A DNA stretch of 64,000 nt from the NCBI GenBank assembly GCA_027314645.1, contig DAHVAL010000006.1:256-64255 (forward strand). Direction: 5' to 3'. The notes beneath the pieces are model-generated. The model did not search any database, had not been told where the DNA came from, and saw only the letters and a list, made by a program, of their open reading frames with translations. This document shows, in pieces, positions 28,027-37,552 of the stretch. The position numbers were made by a program, and so were the translations under genes. Each line of letters opens with the position of its first letter. The first letter of the stretch is position 1. The DNA comes from Nitrospirota bacterium (GTDB lineage Bacteria > Nitrospirota > Leptospirillia > Leptospirillales > Leptospirillaceae).

Positions 28027-29781
28027 ATGTACCGTTCACACTTCATCGCCGATCTTTACCAATTTTCCCCCGGGACCGTTGTGACTGTGGCAGGGTGGGT
28101 CCATGCCGTCCGGGACCACGGAGGCTTGCTGTTCATTGAACTCCGCGACCGTTCCGGGAGGATTCAATGCGTGATCGATGCCCACCAGAACCCGGTGATG
28201 GAAAACATGGCAAAAATGCTCCGGGATGAATGGGTCATCTCCATCCACGGATCCCTCAACAATCGGCCCGAAGGCACTGTGAACGAAGAAGTGGCCGGGG
28301 GAAATCTCGAAATTCGCGTGTCGTCCCTGAGGGTTCTGAATTCCAGCCAAACCCCGCCCTTCCCGGTCGACGACACCAAGGGGGTGTCCGAGACACTCCG
28401 CCTCACCTATCGCTATCTCGACATGCGCTCCCCCTTCCTTCTGGAGGCCTTGCGCCTCCGCTCCGAATTGACGACCCTGATCCGCAATGAGATGGTCGCC
28501 CATCAATTCTGGGAAATCGAGACGCCGCTGTTGACCCGGTCGACCCCGGAAGGCGCACGCGACTTTCTGGTCCCCTCACGACTCGAACGCGGCGCATTTT
28601 ACGCTCTTCCCCAATCCCCCCAGCTCTTCAAGCAACTTCTCATGGTAGGGGGGATCGATCGGTACTTCCAGGTGGCCCGATGCTTCCGCGACGAAGATCT
28701 CCGGGCCGACCGCCAACCCGAGTTTACCCAGGTCGATATCGAAGCCTCTTTTTTGAACCGGGATCAATTTCTGGGGATCATCGAGAACCTTTTCTGTGCA
28801 ATCTTCAGAAAATTCAAGAATACGGAACTCTCCCGGCCGTTCATGCGTCTCACGCACGCCGAGGCCATGGAAAAATACGGAAGCGACAAACCGGACCTCC
28901 GGTTCGGCCTTCCCATTGTGGATATCTCCGCCATTGCCCAAAACACCTCCTTTGCCGTCTTCACCCAAACTCTGGGGAGCGGGGGAACGGTCAGGGGGCT
29001 CCGATTCCCGGGGGGAGCCTCCCGGAGCCGAAAGGAAGTGGAAGATCTCACCTTGTGGGCCCAGGGACAGGGAGCCAAGGGGCTCGCCTGGATCAAGGCC
29101 GAAGCATCCGGATTTTCAAGCCCCATTTTAAAGTTCATCCCCGAACCTCTCCAGAAGGAGATCGCAGAGGCGATGGGCGCCGAACATGGGGATCTTCTTC
29201 TCTTTATCGCCGACACCCTCCCCCAGACCTTGAAAATCTTGGGTCTTTTGCGATCCCACGTCGCGCGCCTCGCGAATTTGATCGACCCGACCCGCATGGA
29301 ATTGCTTTGGGTGATCGATTTTCCGCTCCTTGAATGGAATCCGGACGAGAAACGGTTCGAGGCGGTCCACCATCCTTTTACCGCCCCCCATCCGGACGAT
29401 CTGGCGATCCTTTCGGATACCCCCGAGTTGGCGCGGTCCCTTGCGTATGATCTTGTCCTCAATGGGACGGAGGTGGGAGGCGGCAGCATCAGGAACCACG
29501 AGATCGAGCTTCAAAAGCGGGTGTTCGATTTGATCGGGATGACGGAGGAGGAAGCGAAACGGCGGTTCGGGTTCCTGCTTGAGGCTCTGTCCTTCGGGGC
29601 TCCTCCCCACGGAGGAATGGCCGTTGGCCTTGATCGGCTGGCGATGATCCTCTTGGGCCGCGACTCGATCCGCGACGTCATGGCCTTCCCAAAGACGCAA
29701 AAAGGAACCTGTCTCTTGACAGCTGCCCCCGCTCCGGTCGATCCGGGGCAGCTTCGGGATCTGGGGCTCAAATTAAGCTAG
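28027..29781 (+). CDS. aspS: aspartyl-tRNA synthetase
   Basis: Class II synthetase of 584 residues, bacterial type: N-terminal OB-fold anticodon-binding domain (about 1-105), catalytic core with motif 2 CFRDEDLRADRQPEFTQ, the bacterial insertion domain, and motif 3 GLDRLAM near the C-terminus. ATG at 28027 is chosen because AGAGGA lies six bases before it and the product then starts normally; the frame is open 33 bases further up. Whether it is discriminating for tRNA-Asp or also charges tRNA-Asn depends on gatCAB/asnS, which are not in the window. Confidence 0.96.
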   Translation: MYRSHFIADLYQFSPGTVVTVAGWVHAVRDHGGLLFIELRDRSGRIQCVIDAHQNPVMENMAKMLRDEWVISIHGSLNNRPEGTVNEEVAGGNLEIRVSSLRVLNSSQTPPFPVDDTKGVSETLRLTYRYLDMRSPFLLEALRLRSELTTLIRNEMVAHQFWEIETPLLTRSTPEGARDFLVPSRLERGAFYALPQSPQLFKQLLMVGGIDRYFQVARCFRDEDLRADRQPEFTQVDIEASFLNRDQFLGIIENLFCAIFRKFKNTELSRPFMRLTHAEAMEKYGSDKPDLRFGLPIVDISAIAQNTSFAVFTQTLGSGGTVRGLRFPGGASRSRKEVEDLTLWAQGQGAKGLAWIKAEASGFSSPILKFIPEPLQKEIAEAMGAEHGDLLLFIADTLPQTLKILGLLRSHVARLANLIDPTRMELLWVIDFPLLEWNPDEKRFEAVHHPFTAPHPDDLAILSDTPELARSLAYDLVLNGTEVGGGSIRNHEIELQKRVFDLIGMTEEEAKRRFGFLLEALSFGAPPHGGMAVGLDRLAMILLGRDSIRDVMAFPKTQKGTCLLTAAPAPVDPGQLRDLGLKLS

Positions 29782-29788
29782 GAGGAAT

Positions 29789-31420
29789 TTACGGGATCTC
29801 ATCCTCGATCCCGTATTTCATCATCCGGTAGCGCAACTGGCGAGGGGTGATGCCAAGAGCGCGGGCGGCGCGTGTTTTCACATATCCATAGCGCCTCAGG
29901 ACCGCTTCGATCTGTTCCTTTTCGAGGGTTGAAACGGCCCCGATCAGTCCTTCCTCCTTTTCTCCGGCCTGGGAAGCCGGGCGACGGAGTTCCTCACCTC
30001 TCCACCGTCTCATTTCCGTCGGCTCTTCCAACCCGGCCATGCCCGCCCGTCCCCCCTCGGGCATTTCCGGTCTGGGATAGAGCGTGATGGCGCGGTCCAA
30101 GTCCTTACGGGTAATGATGGACCCATGGGCCATGACCACCAGGCGCTCCATCATATTTTCCAGCTCCCTGACATTTCCAGGCCAATCATAGGCCACAAGC
30201 AACTCCATCGCTCCAGGATCGACAGTGACGGTCCGCGCATTGTCGCGATTGAAGCGCTCAAGGAAATGCCCGACCAGAAGGGGGATGTCCTCTTTCCTCT
30301 GCCGAAGGGGAGGGAGAAAAAGGGGAACGACATTGAGGCGATAATAGAGGTCCTCCCGAAACTGATTTCGCCGGATCATCTCTTCGAGGTTCCGGTTGGT
30401 CGCCGCGATGATGCGGACATCCACGGGAATGACGCGGTTTCCCCCGATCCGTTCCACCGATCTTTCCTGAAGGACACGAAGCAGCTTGACCTGGACCGAG
30501 GGGGAGATCTCTCCCACCTCATCGAGGAAAATCGTGCCTGAGTCTGCCGCTTCGAATTTGCCGGGACGGGCGATGTGCGCTCCGGTAAAGGCGCCTTTTT
30601 CATGGCCGAAAAGCTGGCTTTCGAGCAATGTTTCCGGGATGGCGGCGCAATTGATCTGCACGAAGGGTTTCTTTGCCCGTGGACTCAGGAAATGGATGGC
30701 CTTCCCGACCACCTCCTTCCCGGTTCCGCTTTCTCCCTGTATCAGCACAGTCGCCCGGCTCGCCGCCACTTGATGGACCGACTCGGCGATCTGGTTCATC
30801 ACCTTTGACCGACCGATCCATCCATCAATGGCGTAACGGTCCTTCAAGGCGTGCTCCAGCCTGTGGGTCTCGTCGATCAGCCTCTGGTTCTCCTCAGAGA
30901 ACTTCTGACGCAACAGAACCGCCTGGACGATCGTCGACCCGATGATTGAAAGGACGCGCTTGTCCTCTTCGAGATCCCTCTCCTCTTCCGACAGATCGCA
31001 ATCGGCGGAAAGGACCCCGAGTTTCATGCCCTGGAAGATCAGCGGAACGGCGATAAAGGCCATTTTCCTTCGGGAGACGCCCTTACGAGCCCCACTCCTG
31101 TTCAAAAATCGCGGTTCGGCATCGATGTCGGGAACAATGATCGGAAGTCCGGTCGAAAGCACTGTGCCGGTGATGCCCTCACCGATCTTGAATCGCCCTT
31201 TTTTCTTCTCTTCCTCGGACATCCCAAAGGCCAGCTCGGTCATCAACTCGTTGGTGTCCCCCTTCAGGAGGAGGATCGCCCCCCGGTGAAGATTGAGCTG
31301 GGTATCCATGATTCCGAGAATATGATTCAGGGCCGAATCCAAATCCGGGGAACTCGCAAGCTCCCGGCTGATTTCAAAAAATGCGGTCAGCTCCCGAATG
31401 ATTTTCTGTTCGTGATTCAT
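29789..31420 (-). CDS. nifA: NifA-type sigma-54-dependent transcriptional activator
   Basis: Enhancer-binding protein of 543 residues: N-terminal GAF domain (about 20-175), AAA+ domain with Walker A GESGTGKE and the sigma-54 contact loop GAFTGA, linker, and a C-terminal Fis-type helix-turn-helix ([19 protein letters not shown]). The GAF segment with [21 protein letters not shown] is characteristic of NifA, activator of nitrogen-fixation genes. The linker before the DNA-binding domain lacks the cysteine motif of oxygen-sensitive rhizobial NifA. Start set at ATG 31420; the upstream open frame runs into the terminator hairpin. It lies directly downstream of glnA on the same strand. Confidence 0.83.
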   Translation of the reverse strand: MNHEQKIIRELTAFFEISRELASSPDLDSALNHILGIMDTQLNLHRGAILLLKGDTNELMTELAFGMSEEEKKKGRFKIGEGITGTVLSTGLPIIVPDIDAEPRFLNRSGARKGVSRRKMAFIAVPLIFQGMKLGVLSADCDLSEEERDLEEDKRVLSIIGSTIVQAVLLRQKFSEENQRLIDETHRLEHALKDRYAIDGWIGRSKVMNQIAESVHQVAASRATVLIQGESGTGKEVVGKAIHFLSPRAKKPFVQINCAAIPETLLESQLFGHEKGAFTGAHIARPGKFEAADSGTIFLDEVGEISPSVQVKLLRVLQERSVERIGGNRVIPVDVRIIAATNRNLEEMIRRNQFREDLYYRLNVVPLFLPPLRQRKEDIPLLVGHFLERFNRDNARTVTVDPGAMELLVAYDWPGNVRELENMMERLVVMAHGSIITRKDLDRAITLYPRPEMPEGGRAGMAGLEEPTEMRRWRGEELRRPASQAGEKEEGLIGAVSTLEKEQIEAVLRRYGYVKTRAARALGITPRQLRYRMMKYGIEDEIP

Positions 31421-31432
31421 GGGCTCAACTTT

Positions 31433-31464
31433 AAAAAAAGGGCCTGAACAGCGTGTCCAGGCCC
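31433..31464 (-). terminator. intrinsic terminator between glnA and nifA
   Basis: On the minus strand GGGCCTG-GACA-CGC-TGTT-CAGGCCC (stem of 11 pairs including one G-U, three-base loop) is followed by seven T residues (31439-31433). The T run ends only 12 bases before the nifA ATG, so any transcript of nifA from upstream must pass it. Confidence 0.85.
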
Positions 31465-31528
31465 CGTGTGTCGTTCTGGACCCGGGCAAAACGCGCCTGG
31501 GTCCGATTTGCTGAAAACGTCCGGTGTC

Positions 31529-32938
31529 CTACACGTCAAAATAAAGATGAAACTCGTGAGGATGGGGACGGAGGCGAATGGCGTCGACTTCACACTTCGT
31601 TTTCAATTCGAGCCAGGTGTTGATCACCTCGGGAGTAAACACTCCCCCCTTCAAAAGGAAGTCCTGGTCCTTTTCGAGGGCGGCCAAGGCCGCGTCGAGG
31701 CTTCCCGGCATCTGCTTGATTTTCTTCTTTTCACGGTCGGACAGCTCGTAAAGATCCTTGTCGAGCGGAGCCGGCGGCTCAAGTTTCCGCTCGATGCCGT
31801 CGAGGCCAGCCATCAGGCACGCCGCAAAGGTGAGGTATGGGTTGCTCGAGGGATCGGGGGTTCTGAATTCGATCCGCTTTGCCTTCTCGCTCTTGGAATA
31901 CATCGGGATGCGCACGCAGGCCGACCGATTCCTCTTGGAATACATCAGGTTGATCGGGGCCTCATAACCCGGCACAAGCCGGCGGTAGGAATTGGTGGTC
32001 GGGGCGATGAAGGCCAGAAGGGCCGGCGCATGGTGGATCAGGCCGCCGATGTAATGCCGGCAGAGTTCGGAGGTGTCCCCGTACCCGCCTTTCTGGTAGA
32101 AGAGGTTCTTTCCCGCCTTCCAGAGACTCTGGTGGACATGCATCCCCGTTCCGTTATCCTGGAAAAGGGGTTTAGGCATGAATGTGGCTGTTTTGCCGTA
32201 CTTGATGGCCGTATTCTTGACCACGTACTTGTACTTCATCACGTTGTCGGCCATTTTGGTCAGCGTGTCAAAACGCATGGCGATTTCGCATTGGCCTCCG
32301 GTGGCGACCTCATGATGATGGGCGTCGCAACGGATTCCGATTTGTTCCATCGTGAGAACCATTTCCGACCGGAGATCCATCAAGGTATCGGTCGGGGGAA
32401 CGGGGAAGTACCCTTCCTTGTGCCGGACCTTGTACCCCAGGTTGGGTTCCTCTTCCCGTCCGGTGTTCCAGATCCCTTCGATCGAGTCCACCGAATAGTG
32501 GGAAAAATTGGAGCCGGTGCCGTACCGGACATCATCGAAGACGAAAAATTCACACTCCGGTCCCCAATAGGAGATGTCGGCAACTTTTTTGAGATAGTTT
32601 TCCGCTTTCTGGGCGATGTATCTGGGATCTTTCTGGTAACTCTCTCCGGTAACGGGATCCTTGACGTTGACGATCATCGAAAGAGTCGGCGATTGCGTGA
32701 AGGGATCGAGGAAGGCCGACTTGGGGTCGGGAATGAGGAGCATGTCCGACTCATTGATGGTCTGGAACCCCCGGATGCTCGAACCGTCAAATCCAAAGCC
32801 TTCTTCGAAGAGCTCCTCAGACAGCTGATGGGCGGTCATGGAATAGTGCTGAAGGGTTCCGAGGAGATCGGCAAATTTGAAGTCGACGATCTGAACATTG
32901 TTTTTCTTGGCGTACTCCAAAACTTCTTTCGGGGTCAT
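31529..32938 (-). CDS. glnA: glutamine synthetase, type I
   Basis: ATP-dependent ammonia assimilation into glutamine. 469 residues with the beta-grasp N-domain and the catalytic signature GFDGSSIRGF (about 50-59), metal ligands in ECEFF and AHHHEVA, and NRSACVRIP. Tyr397 in DLYELS sits exactly at the adenylylation position of the enterobacterial enzyme, so activity is probably modulated by GlnE. ATG at 32938 is supported by AAAGGAG; the frame continues upstream through the leader terminator and is not used. Followed by a terminator and nifA. Confidence 0.97.
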   Translation of the reverse strand: MTPKEVLEYAKKNNVQIVDFKFADLLGTLQHYSMTAHQLSEELFEEGFGFDGSSIRGFQTINESDMLLIPDPKSAFLDPFTQSPTLSMIVNVKDPVTGESYQKDPRYIAQKAENYLKKVADISYWGPECEFFVFDDVRYGTGSNFSHYSVDSIEGIWNTGREEEPNLGYKVRHKEGYFPVPPTDTLMDLRSEMVLTMEQIGIRCDAHHHEVATGGQCEIAMRFDTLTKMADNVMKYKYVVKNTAIKYGKTATFMPKPLFQDNGTGMHVHQSLWKAGKNLFYQKGGYGDTSELCRHYIGGLIHHAPALLAFIAPTTNSYRRLVPGYEAPINLMYSKRNRSACVRIPMYSKSEKAKRIEFRTPDPSSNPYLTFAACLMAGLDGIERKLEPPAPLDKDLYELSDREKKKIKQMPGSLDAALAALEKDQDFLLKGGVFTPEVINTWLELKTKCEVDAIRLRPHPHEFHLYFDV

Positions 32939-33333
32939 TCTGATTGTCTCCTTTGTAGGGTTGTTAAAGGGGCCGTCATGCTGGTTGCCGCAGCCCGAAA
33001 CACAAAAAAAGGGCGTCTCCATGATGGATCATGAAGACGCCCTTGTCTTCGCGCATATTTTTTCCCTGCCCTCGGGAAGCCGGATTTCATTCCGAATTGC
33101 TGTCAGGGAGAGAGATTACACATTGGAGAAAAAAAACGCAAGATGCGGGGTAAATATTCCCCGACTTTCCCTTCTTGATGTCCTTTTTTTATAAAAACAG
33201 GGAAAAAACCCGGTCATTTTCGACATCGGTGCCCACTAGGTGAAAAGAGAGGCCCTTTTGGTTAAAATCAAAAGAAGGAGGGAGGAGGCCAATCCTTCCA
33301 CTCCGATCGGCCCAGGCCGGAAAAGAGGTCCCA
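32939..33333 (-). promoter_or_regulatory. glnA leader and divergent spacer
   Basis: This 395-base gene-free stretch separates glnA from the divergent disulfide reductase gene. On the minus strand it holds an intrinsic terminator (33004-33042). Upstream is a short hairpin CGCA-TCT-TGCG (33047-33037 region numbered 33137-33147 on the plus strand) followed by eight T residues, overlapping a CGGGG/CCCCG pairing (33146-33163) that would exclude it. I found no convincing sigma-54 GG-N10-GC box. The order suggests transcription starts well upstream and is attenuated. Confidence 0.5.
33004..33042 (-). terminator. intrinsic terminator in the glnA 5' leader
   Basis: On the minus strand GGGCGTCT-T-CATGAT-CC-ATCATG-G-AGACGCCC forms a 15-pair stem (one G-U) followed by seven T residues. 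It ends 65 bases before the glnA start, with no minus-strand gene upstream for it to serve. The G-U pair is an A-C mismatch on the other strand, so it is best on the glnA strand. Confidence 0.85.
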
Positions 33334-34716
33334 TTGAAAAAAGTCCAGGTTCTTGTCATCGGCGCGGGTTCAGCAGGTCGTTATGCCGCACGGGAAGCGG
33401 CCCGGCTCGGGAAAAAGGTGCTCCTGGCCTCCCCGCCGCCCTTCGGAGGACTGTGCATCCTTAAAGGGTGCATGCCGTCCAAGGCGCTCCTCCGTTCTGC
33501 CCATATCCTGTACGAGACCAAGTCCGAACTCAACGCGCTGGGGCTCGGGCTCTCCGGAACCGTCACCGCCGATCTTCCGTCCGTCATCCGGATGAAAAAC
33601 GAAATGATCGCCGAAATGGCCGATTCCGCTCGAACCAGTGTGGACGGAGTTCCGGGAATCACGCTCGTCGAAGAGCCGGTCACCTTTCTCTCTTTGGAGT
33701 CGGCCCTGGTCGGGAAGGAGGCCGTCCACTTCGAACGGGCCGTGATCGCGACGGGATCGTTGCCGAAAATCCCAACCATCCCGGGTCTGTCGCAAGATTC
33801 GGTGCTCACCTCTGACGACATTCTGGAACTCGAAAAGCTCCCGGAATCGATGATCGTTCTCGGGGCCGGTCCGGTCGGACTTGAGCTCGGGCAATACCTT
33901 TCCATGCTGGGGGTTCGCGTCACCATCGTCGAACTCGCGTCCGGGTGGAGCCCGGACCTCGACCCCCGCATTGTCTCAGGCTATCTCGACTCCCTTGAGA
34001 GGCGCGGACTGGCCCTCCAGCTGGGCTTCCGGACGGAAAGGGTCCTCCAGTGCTCCGGCAAAATGACCCTTGTGGGGGAGGTGGGCGGCTCCGGACAACG
34101 CGAGCTCACTGCCGAGCGGATTATGGCCGCCACGGGACGTTATCCGGATGTGGACCGTCTGAACCTTCAATCCGCAGGCGTCGAGCTCACCCGCCACCAG
34201 GCTGTCCACGTCGATCCCTGGCTCCGGACCTCCAATCCCCGCATCTTCGCCGCAGGAGACGTCACGGGAGCCCTCCCTGTCCTCAACCTGGCCACCTATC
34301 ATGGAGAGGTCGCAGGATACAACGCTGCGTCGGAAATCCCGAAGAAGGCGGAAGACAGGGCCGTTCCCACGGCGATTTTCACCGAACCAGAGTTTGCACG
34401 GGTCGGTCTTTCCGAGAGACAGGCCCACCAGCGCCACCTCCCGGTTCTGACCGGATATCTTCCGTTTTCAGACCTCGGCAAGGCCATCGTCAACCGCCAG
34501 ACCGATGGCGCACTCAAGATCATCGCAAATCGCCTGACGCGGGAAATTGTCGGGGCGGAAATGTATGGCCCTGGGGCTTCCGACCTGATCCACCTTCTGA
34601 CGGTCTCCATCGGCCTTTCCGCCACAATCGACCAGTACCAGAGAATTCTCCACATTCATCCGACCATGGCAGAAATCGTCAAATACGTGGTCGACGAAAT
34701 GGCCGGGGCTCTCTGA
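33334..34716 (+). CDS. pyridine nucleotide-disulfide oxidoreductase (dihydrolipoamide dehydrogenase-like)
   Basis: FAD-dependent class I disulfide reductase of 460 residues. FAD loop GAGSAG (residues 10-15), redox pair Cys41/Cys46 in GGLCILKGCMPSK, NAD(P) loop GAGPVGLELGQY (about 188), second FAD motif TSNPRIFAAGDV, and C-terminal acid-base His in HIHPTMAEI. All catalytic elements are present, so it is an active reductase rather than a degenerate relative. Substrate uncertain: lipoamide, mercuric ion or another disulfide. No pyruvate dehydrogenase genes are adjacent. TTG start after AGAGG. Confidence 0.88.
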   Translation: MKKVQVLVIGAGSAGRYAAREAARLGKKVLLASPPPFGGLCILKGCMPSKALLRSAHILYETKSELNALGLGLSGTVTADLPSVIRMKNEMIAEMADSARTSVDGVPGITLVEEPVTFLSLESALVGKEAVHFERAVIATGSLPKIPTIPGLSQDSVLTSDDILELEKLPESMIVLGAGPVGLELGQYLSMLGVRVTIVELASGWSPDLDPRIVSGYLDSLERRGLALQLGFRTERVLQCSGKMTLVGEVGGSGQRELTAERIMAATGRYPDVDRLNLQSAGVELTRHQAVHVDPWLRTSNPRIFAAGDVTGALPVLNLATYHGEVAGYNAASEIPKKAEDRAVPTAIFTEPEFARVGLSERQAHQRHLPVLTGYLPFSDLGKAIVNRQTDGALKIIANRLTREIVGAEMYGPGASDLIHLLTVSIGLSATIDQYQRILHIHPTMAEIVKYVVDEMAGAL

Positions 34717-34884
34717 CCTCTCCACCGGATGGTCACGAATCTCCGGACTTACCGATTCCGATCATGTCCTTAGGAAAATCTATATTTTTTGAAGTATTCC
34801 TGTGTTAGCCTAAACAAGATGGGAAATTCCCGACGGGTCAATAATTTATCTAATCCACCATTGAGGGTCGATAATAAGGGCGCC

Positions 34885-36231
34885 ATGATCAATGATTCCA
34901 CACCTCCGATATGCCGGATTCTCCTCGTTCGGCCTGTGGGCATGTCTCCGGACCGATGGGATGCGATCGTTCAGACCATGATGGCGCTTTCAGACCAGAA
35001 TGTCGTCCTGGCCGGCGTGGTGGATCCTCACCCCACCCAGGACATTCTGATCGTTGCCGAGATGGACGGGATTCCGATTGTCTCCACCATTAAAGACATA
35101 CCCGAGGGCTCCTTTACGCACCTTGTCCTAGAGGACAGCCATCCCGACGTCCTTTCGTCCGCAGGACCCCCATGGCCCCGCATCTCGTTTCCCGTCATCA
35201 CGCTTTTGTCGGAACAAGTCTCCTCGAAGAATTATCTGATGGCCGTATTGACCCGGTACCGGGCCTTCGCTCAGAGCCTGACCAATCTCATCCCCCTCGA
35301 ACGCTCCCTTCCCTACGAGTCATTGATCTGCAACTCTCTTCGCCCCCTTCTGTCGGCCCCCGCCGTTGCCTACTGCGAAGCGAGGACACGAAGCCGATCG
35401 GTCTACATCAGGACGTCCGACCCGGAAGATTATTTCCATCAGGACAGCTCCTTCCCGCTGACCGAGGCGGTCCGGGCCATCCTTCAAACCCGGGACCGGT
35501 ATTTCGATGAACTCGACCCCGAAAAAACCGGAATTTTGCATCTTCCCCAGACCGGGGCAACTAAAGTCATCATCTTTAAACTGGTTCAAGAGGCCGCCCC
35601 AATCATTCCCTTTCTCATGATCTTTCCCCCTCCCTTTCCTGCGGACAACCACATTCCCGAAATGGAATTTCAGAACGCGCTCGAGCTTTCCGCGCCGGTG
35701 CTTGAAACCAGCCATGCCCTATTTGCCCATCGAATCGCCTTAAAAAGGAAATCCGAGCACGACCCCCTGACAAAAATCCTGAACCGGGATTCGATGGAGG
35801 CCTTTCTTTCCTTTGCCTTCCAGAATGCCCGATCCAATCGGGAGTCCCTCTCCATCCTGATGATGGATATCGACCACTTCAAGCAGGTCAACGATACTTA
35901 CGGGCACGGGGTGGGAGATTCGGTCCTGGTCGATGTCACCTCCGCCATCGGAAAAACCTTGAGGTCCGGAGACGGGTTCGGACGGTATGGAGGAGAGGAA
36001 TTCATCGTCATCCTTCCCGGCCTCGGAAAATCCCGGGCCATTTTGATCGGGGAAAGAATCCGGAATTCCGTCAAGCGGCTCATTCACCCGTTGGCCGGCA
36101 AAATCACGATCAGCATCGGAATCGCCTCCTATCCCGAAGACGTTGCACGGGAATCGGAACTCATTCCATTGGCGGACCAGATGATGTATGAAGCGAAGCG
36201 CAACGGACGGGACAGGGTGCAGGCCCGCTAG
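34885..36231 (+). CDS. diguanylate cyclase (GGDEF domain)
   Basis: Makes cyclic di-GMP from GTP. A C-terminal GGDEF domain (about residues 285-445) has the active-site sequence RYGGEEF near residue 368 and an RSGD inhibitory-site motif five residues before it, so product feedback is expected. The N-terminal 280 residues have no recognised sensor domain and no clear transmembrane helix. The start is uncertain: ATG at 34885 follows AAGGG, but the frame is open from 34789. The last codons overlap the convergent lytic transglycosylase gene by four bases. Confidence 0.87.
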   Translation: MINDSTPPICRILLVRPVGMSPDRWDAIVQTMMALSDQNVVLAGVVDPHPTQDILIVAEMDGIPIVSTIKDIPEGSFTHLVLEDSHPDVLSSAGPPWPRISFPVITLLSEQVSSKNYLMAVLTRYRAFAQSLTNLIPLERSLPYESLICNSLRPLLSAPAVAYCEARTRSRSVYIRTSDPEDYFHQDSSFPLTEAVRAILQTRDRYFDELDPEKTGILHLPQTGATKVIIFKLVQEAAPIIPFLMIFPPPFPADNHIPEMEFQNALELSAPVLETSHALFAHRIALKRKSEHDPLTKILNRDSMEAFLSFAFQNARSNRESLSILMMDIDHFKQVNDTYGHGVGDSVLVDVTSAIGKTLRSGDGFGRYGGEEFIVILPGLGKSRAILIGERIRNSVKRLIHPLAGKITISIGIASYPEDVARESELIPLADQMMYEAKRNGRDRVQAR

Positions 36232-36824
36232 GGCTTGGGGCCAGGGCAATGTCCTTCGTTTTGGCTTTCAAAATGCTTGAATTCCAGACTGTACCGAAGG
36301 ACCTGTTGGACATAGCGTCTTTGGGCCTCCCCCGTTCGGCCTGAATATCGTCCGAGCATCTCCACCACATCCCCCCGCGAAAGCTTCAGGTCATAGGATA
36401 CTATGTCCATTGCCATCCGCGTATTGACAGAAATCTCCATCAAATCCTCCCGACGGATCCGCCGAAGATTCCGGCCGTCCTTCTTCCGAAAGTACTTTTC
36501 CCAGAAGGGATAATGCACCTGAAAGAGTCCGTAGTCCTCTGACCCGGGGTTGAGGGCGGAGGGGTTGAAGGACGATTCCTCCTGCGCAAGCGCCACAAGG
36601 AGATAGAGCGGGAGACCGGTACGGCTTGAGGCCCACAGAAGCGACCTGCCGATCTTAAGCGCCACCGGAAATGGTTGGTGGGGACGACTGGCTTGCACAA
36701 TGTAGCCGACGAGCGGGAGAAGGGAAGAACAGGGCTTGGATCCTCGGGCCCAAGGAAGGGTTCCCGAAACGCAAAGGATCGTCACAAAAAAAACGAGGCC
36801 CAACGAAACGACAGGGCCTCGCAT
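36228..36824 (-). CDS. lytic transglycosylase (SLT domain), exported
   Basis: Cleaves peptidoglycan between MurNAc and GlcNAc. After a signal peptide (hydrophobic residues about 4-22, ending near PWA) comes an SLT domain with the catalytic Glu in AQEESSFNP and the DYGLFQVHYP segment, a variant of the GLMQ motif. 198 residues from ATG 36824, chosen because it gives a compact signal peptide; an ATG at 36875 overlapping erpA is possible. Could function in wall turnover or assembly of an envelope machine. Confidence 0.82.
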   Translation of the reverse strand: MRGPVVSLGLVFFVTILCVSGTLPWARGSKPCSSLLPLVGYIVQASRPHQPFPVALKIGRSLLWASSRTGLPLYLLVALAQEESSFNPSALNPGSEDYGLFQVHYPFWEKYFRKKDGRNLRRIRREDLMEISVNTRMAMDIVSYDLKLSRGDVVEMLGRYSGRTGEAQRRYVQQVLRYSLEFKHFESQNEGHCPGPKP

Positions 36825-36850
36825 CGTAAATTTCGTCCAGAAAATCTGCG

Positions 36851-37174
36851 TTAAACGGAAAAGGAGCTTCCGCATCCGCAGGAAGACTTGGCGTTCGGGT
36901 TCTTAATCGCAAACCCAGAGCCGTAGAGATTCTCGACGTAGTCAACCATCGCGCCGGAGAGAAGCGGATAGCTTTGGGAGTCGATAAAGAGCTTGACTCC
37001 GGACTCTTCGACGATCTGGTCCATTTCTCCGGGGGCTTCCTCGAAAGACATGCCATATTGGAATCCATGGCATCCTCCTCCGGACACATAGACGCGGAGT
37101 CCGTATCCCTCTTTATTTTCCGTTTTAAGGTATTCATTGACTTTTTCGACCGCTTTTTCGCTCAGGGTAATCAT
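36851..37174 (-). CDS. erpA: A-type iron-sulfur cluster carrier (ErpA/IscA-like)
   Basis: Small Fe-S carrier that delivers clusters to apoproteins. 107 residues with the three conserved cysteines: one in SGGGCHGFQY (Cys35) and the pair in SSCGCGSSF near the C-terminus. Well-placed AGGAGG before the ATG. Naming it ErpA rather than IscA or HesB is by general similarity. The window's several Fe-S proteins (LeuC, Rieske, ferredoxin domain, radical SAM) are plausible clients. Confidence 0.9.
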   Translation of the reverse strand: MITLSEKAVEKVNEYLKTENKEGYGLRVYVSGGGCHGFQYGMSFEEAPGEMDQIVEESGVKLFIDSQSYPLLSGAMVDYVENLYGSGFAIKNPNAKSSCGCGSSFSV

Positions 37175-37208
37175 TGCTTTTATCCTCCTGCAGGAAACAT
37201 ATGAGCAG

Positions 37209-37258
37209 CGGGGGCGATGCCCCCGATGAGTGCATCCGGCAGACTACGAGTCCGCCGG
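37209..37258. repeat. tandem hairpins upstream of erpA
   Basis: Two inverted repeats: CGGGGGC-GAT-GCCCCCG (37209-37225) and CCGGC-A-GACT-ACG-AGTC-C-GCCGG (37236-37258). They lie between the stop of the zinc-ribbon gene and the erpA start and lack T runs. They may be a terminator or an mRNA stabiliser. Confidence 0.4.
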
Positions 37259-37274
37259 CCTAGAACATCTTATG

Positions 37275-37472
37275 TTAGTGGTACGCCATGATCTTTCGGT
37301 TACGGCTTACAATAGGAGAAGGCCGATTCATCCGGTTCGTCAGGATGACAGAATCTACGATCTCTCCGCAAAGGAGGCAGCGCCACCCGCGAAAATTCAA
37401 ATATCCAGAATCATCCTTGATGTCACTGAACTCTTCCTCGACCATTTTCCCGTGACAACGCTGGCAATCCAT
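37275..37472 (-). CDS. small zinc-ribbon protein
   Basis: A 65-residue protein with two CxxC pairs, CQRC (residues 3-6) and CLLC (about 32-35), spaced as in a zinc ribbon; the remainder is basic. AGGAGGAG precedes the ATG, which strongly supports the gene. Such miniature ribbons are often of unknown function and may bind nucleic acid or protein. Confidence 0.7.
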   Translation of the reverse strand: MDCQRCHGKMVEEEFSDIKDDSGYLNFRGWRCLLCGEIVDSVILTNRMNRPSPIVSRNRKIMAYH

Positions 37473-37552
37473 GTGATTCTCCTCCTTATGTCTTGGGGAT
37501 GTAGTTCATCCCCCCAGGACCTATCAATAGATATGCAAGAAGGATGCCAGGT

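Noticed and set aside
31466-33034. 522-codon open frame on the plus strand opposite glnA
   Set aside because: Antisense shadow of a well-conserved gene in GC-rich DNA; no recognisable domains and no ribosome site.
33043-33240. Sigma-54 promoter for glnA
   Set aside because: Looked for GG-N10-GC on the minus strand and found no acceptable match.
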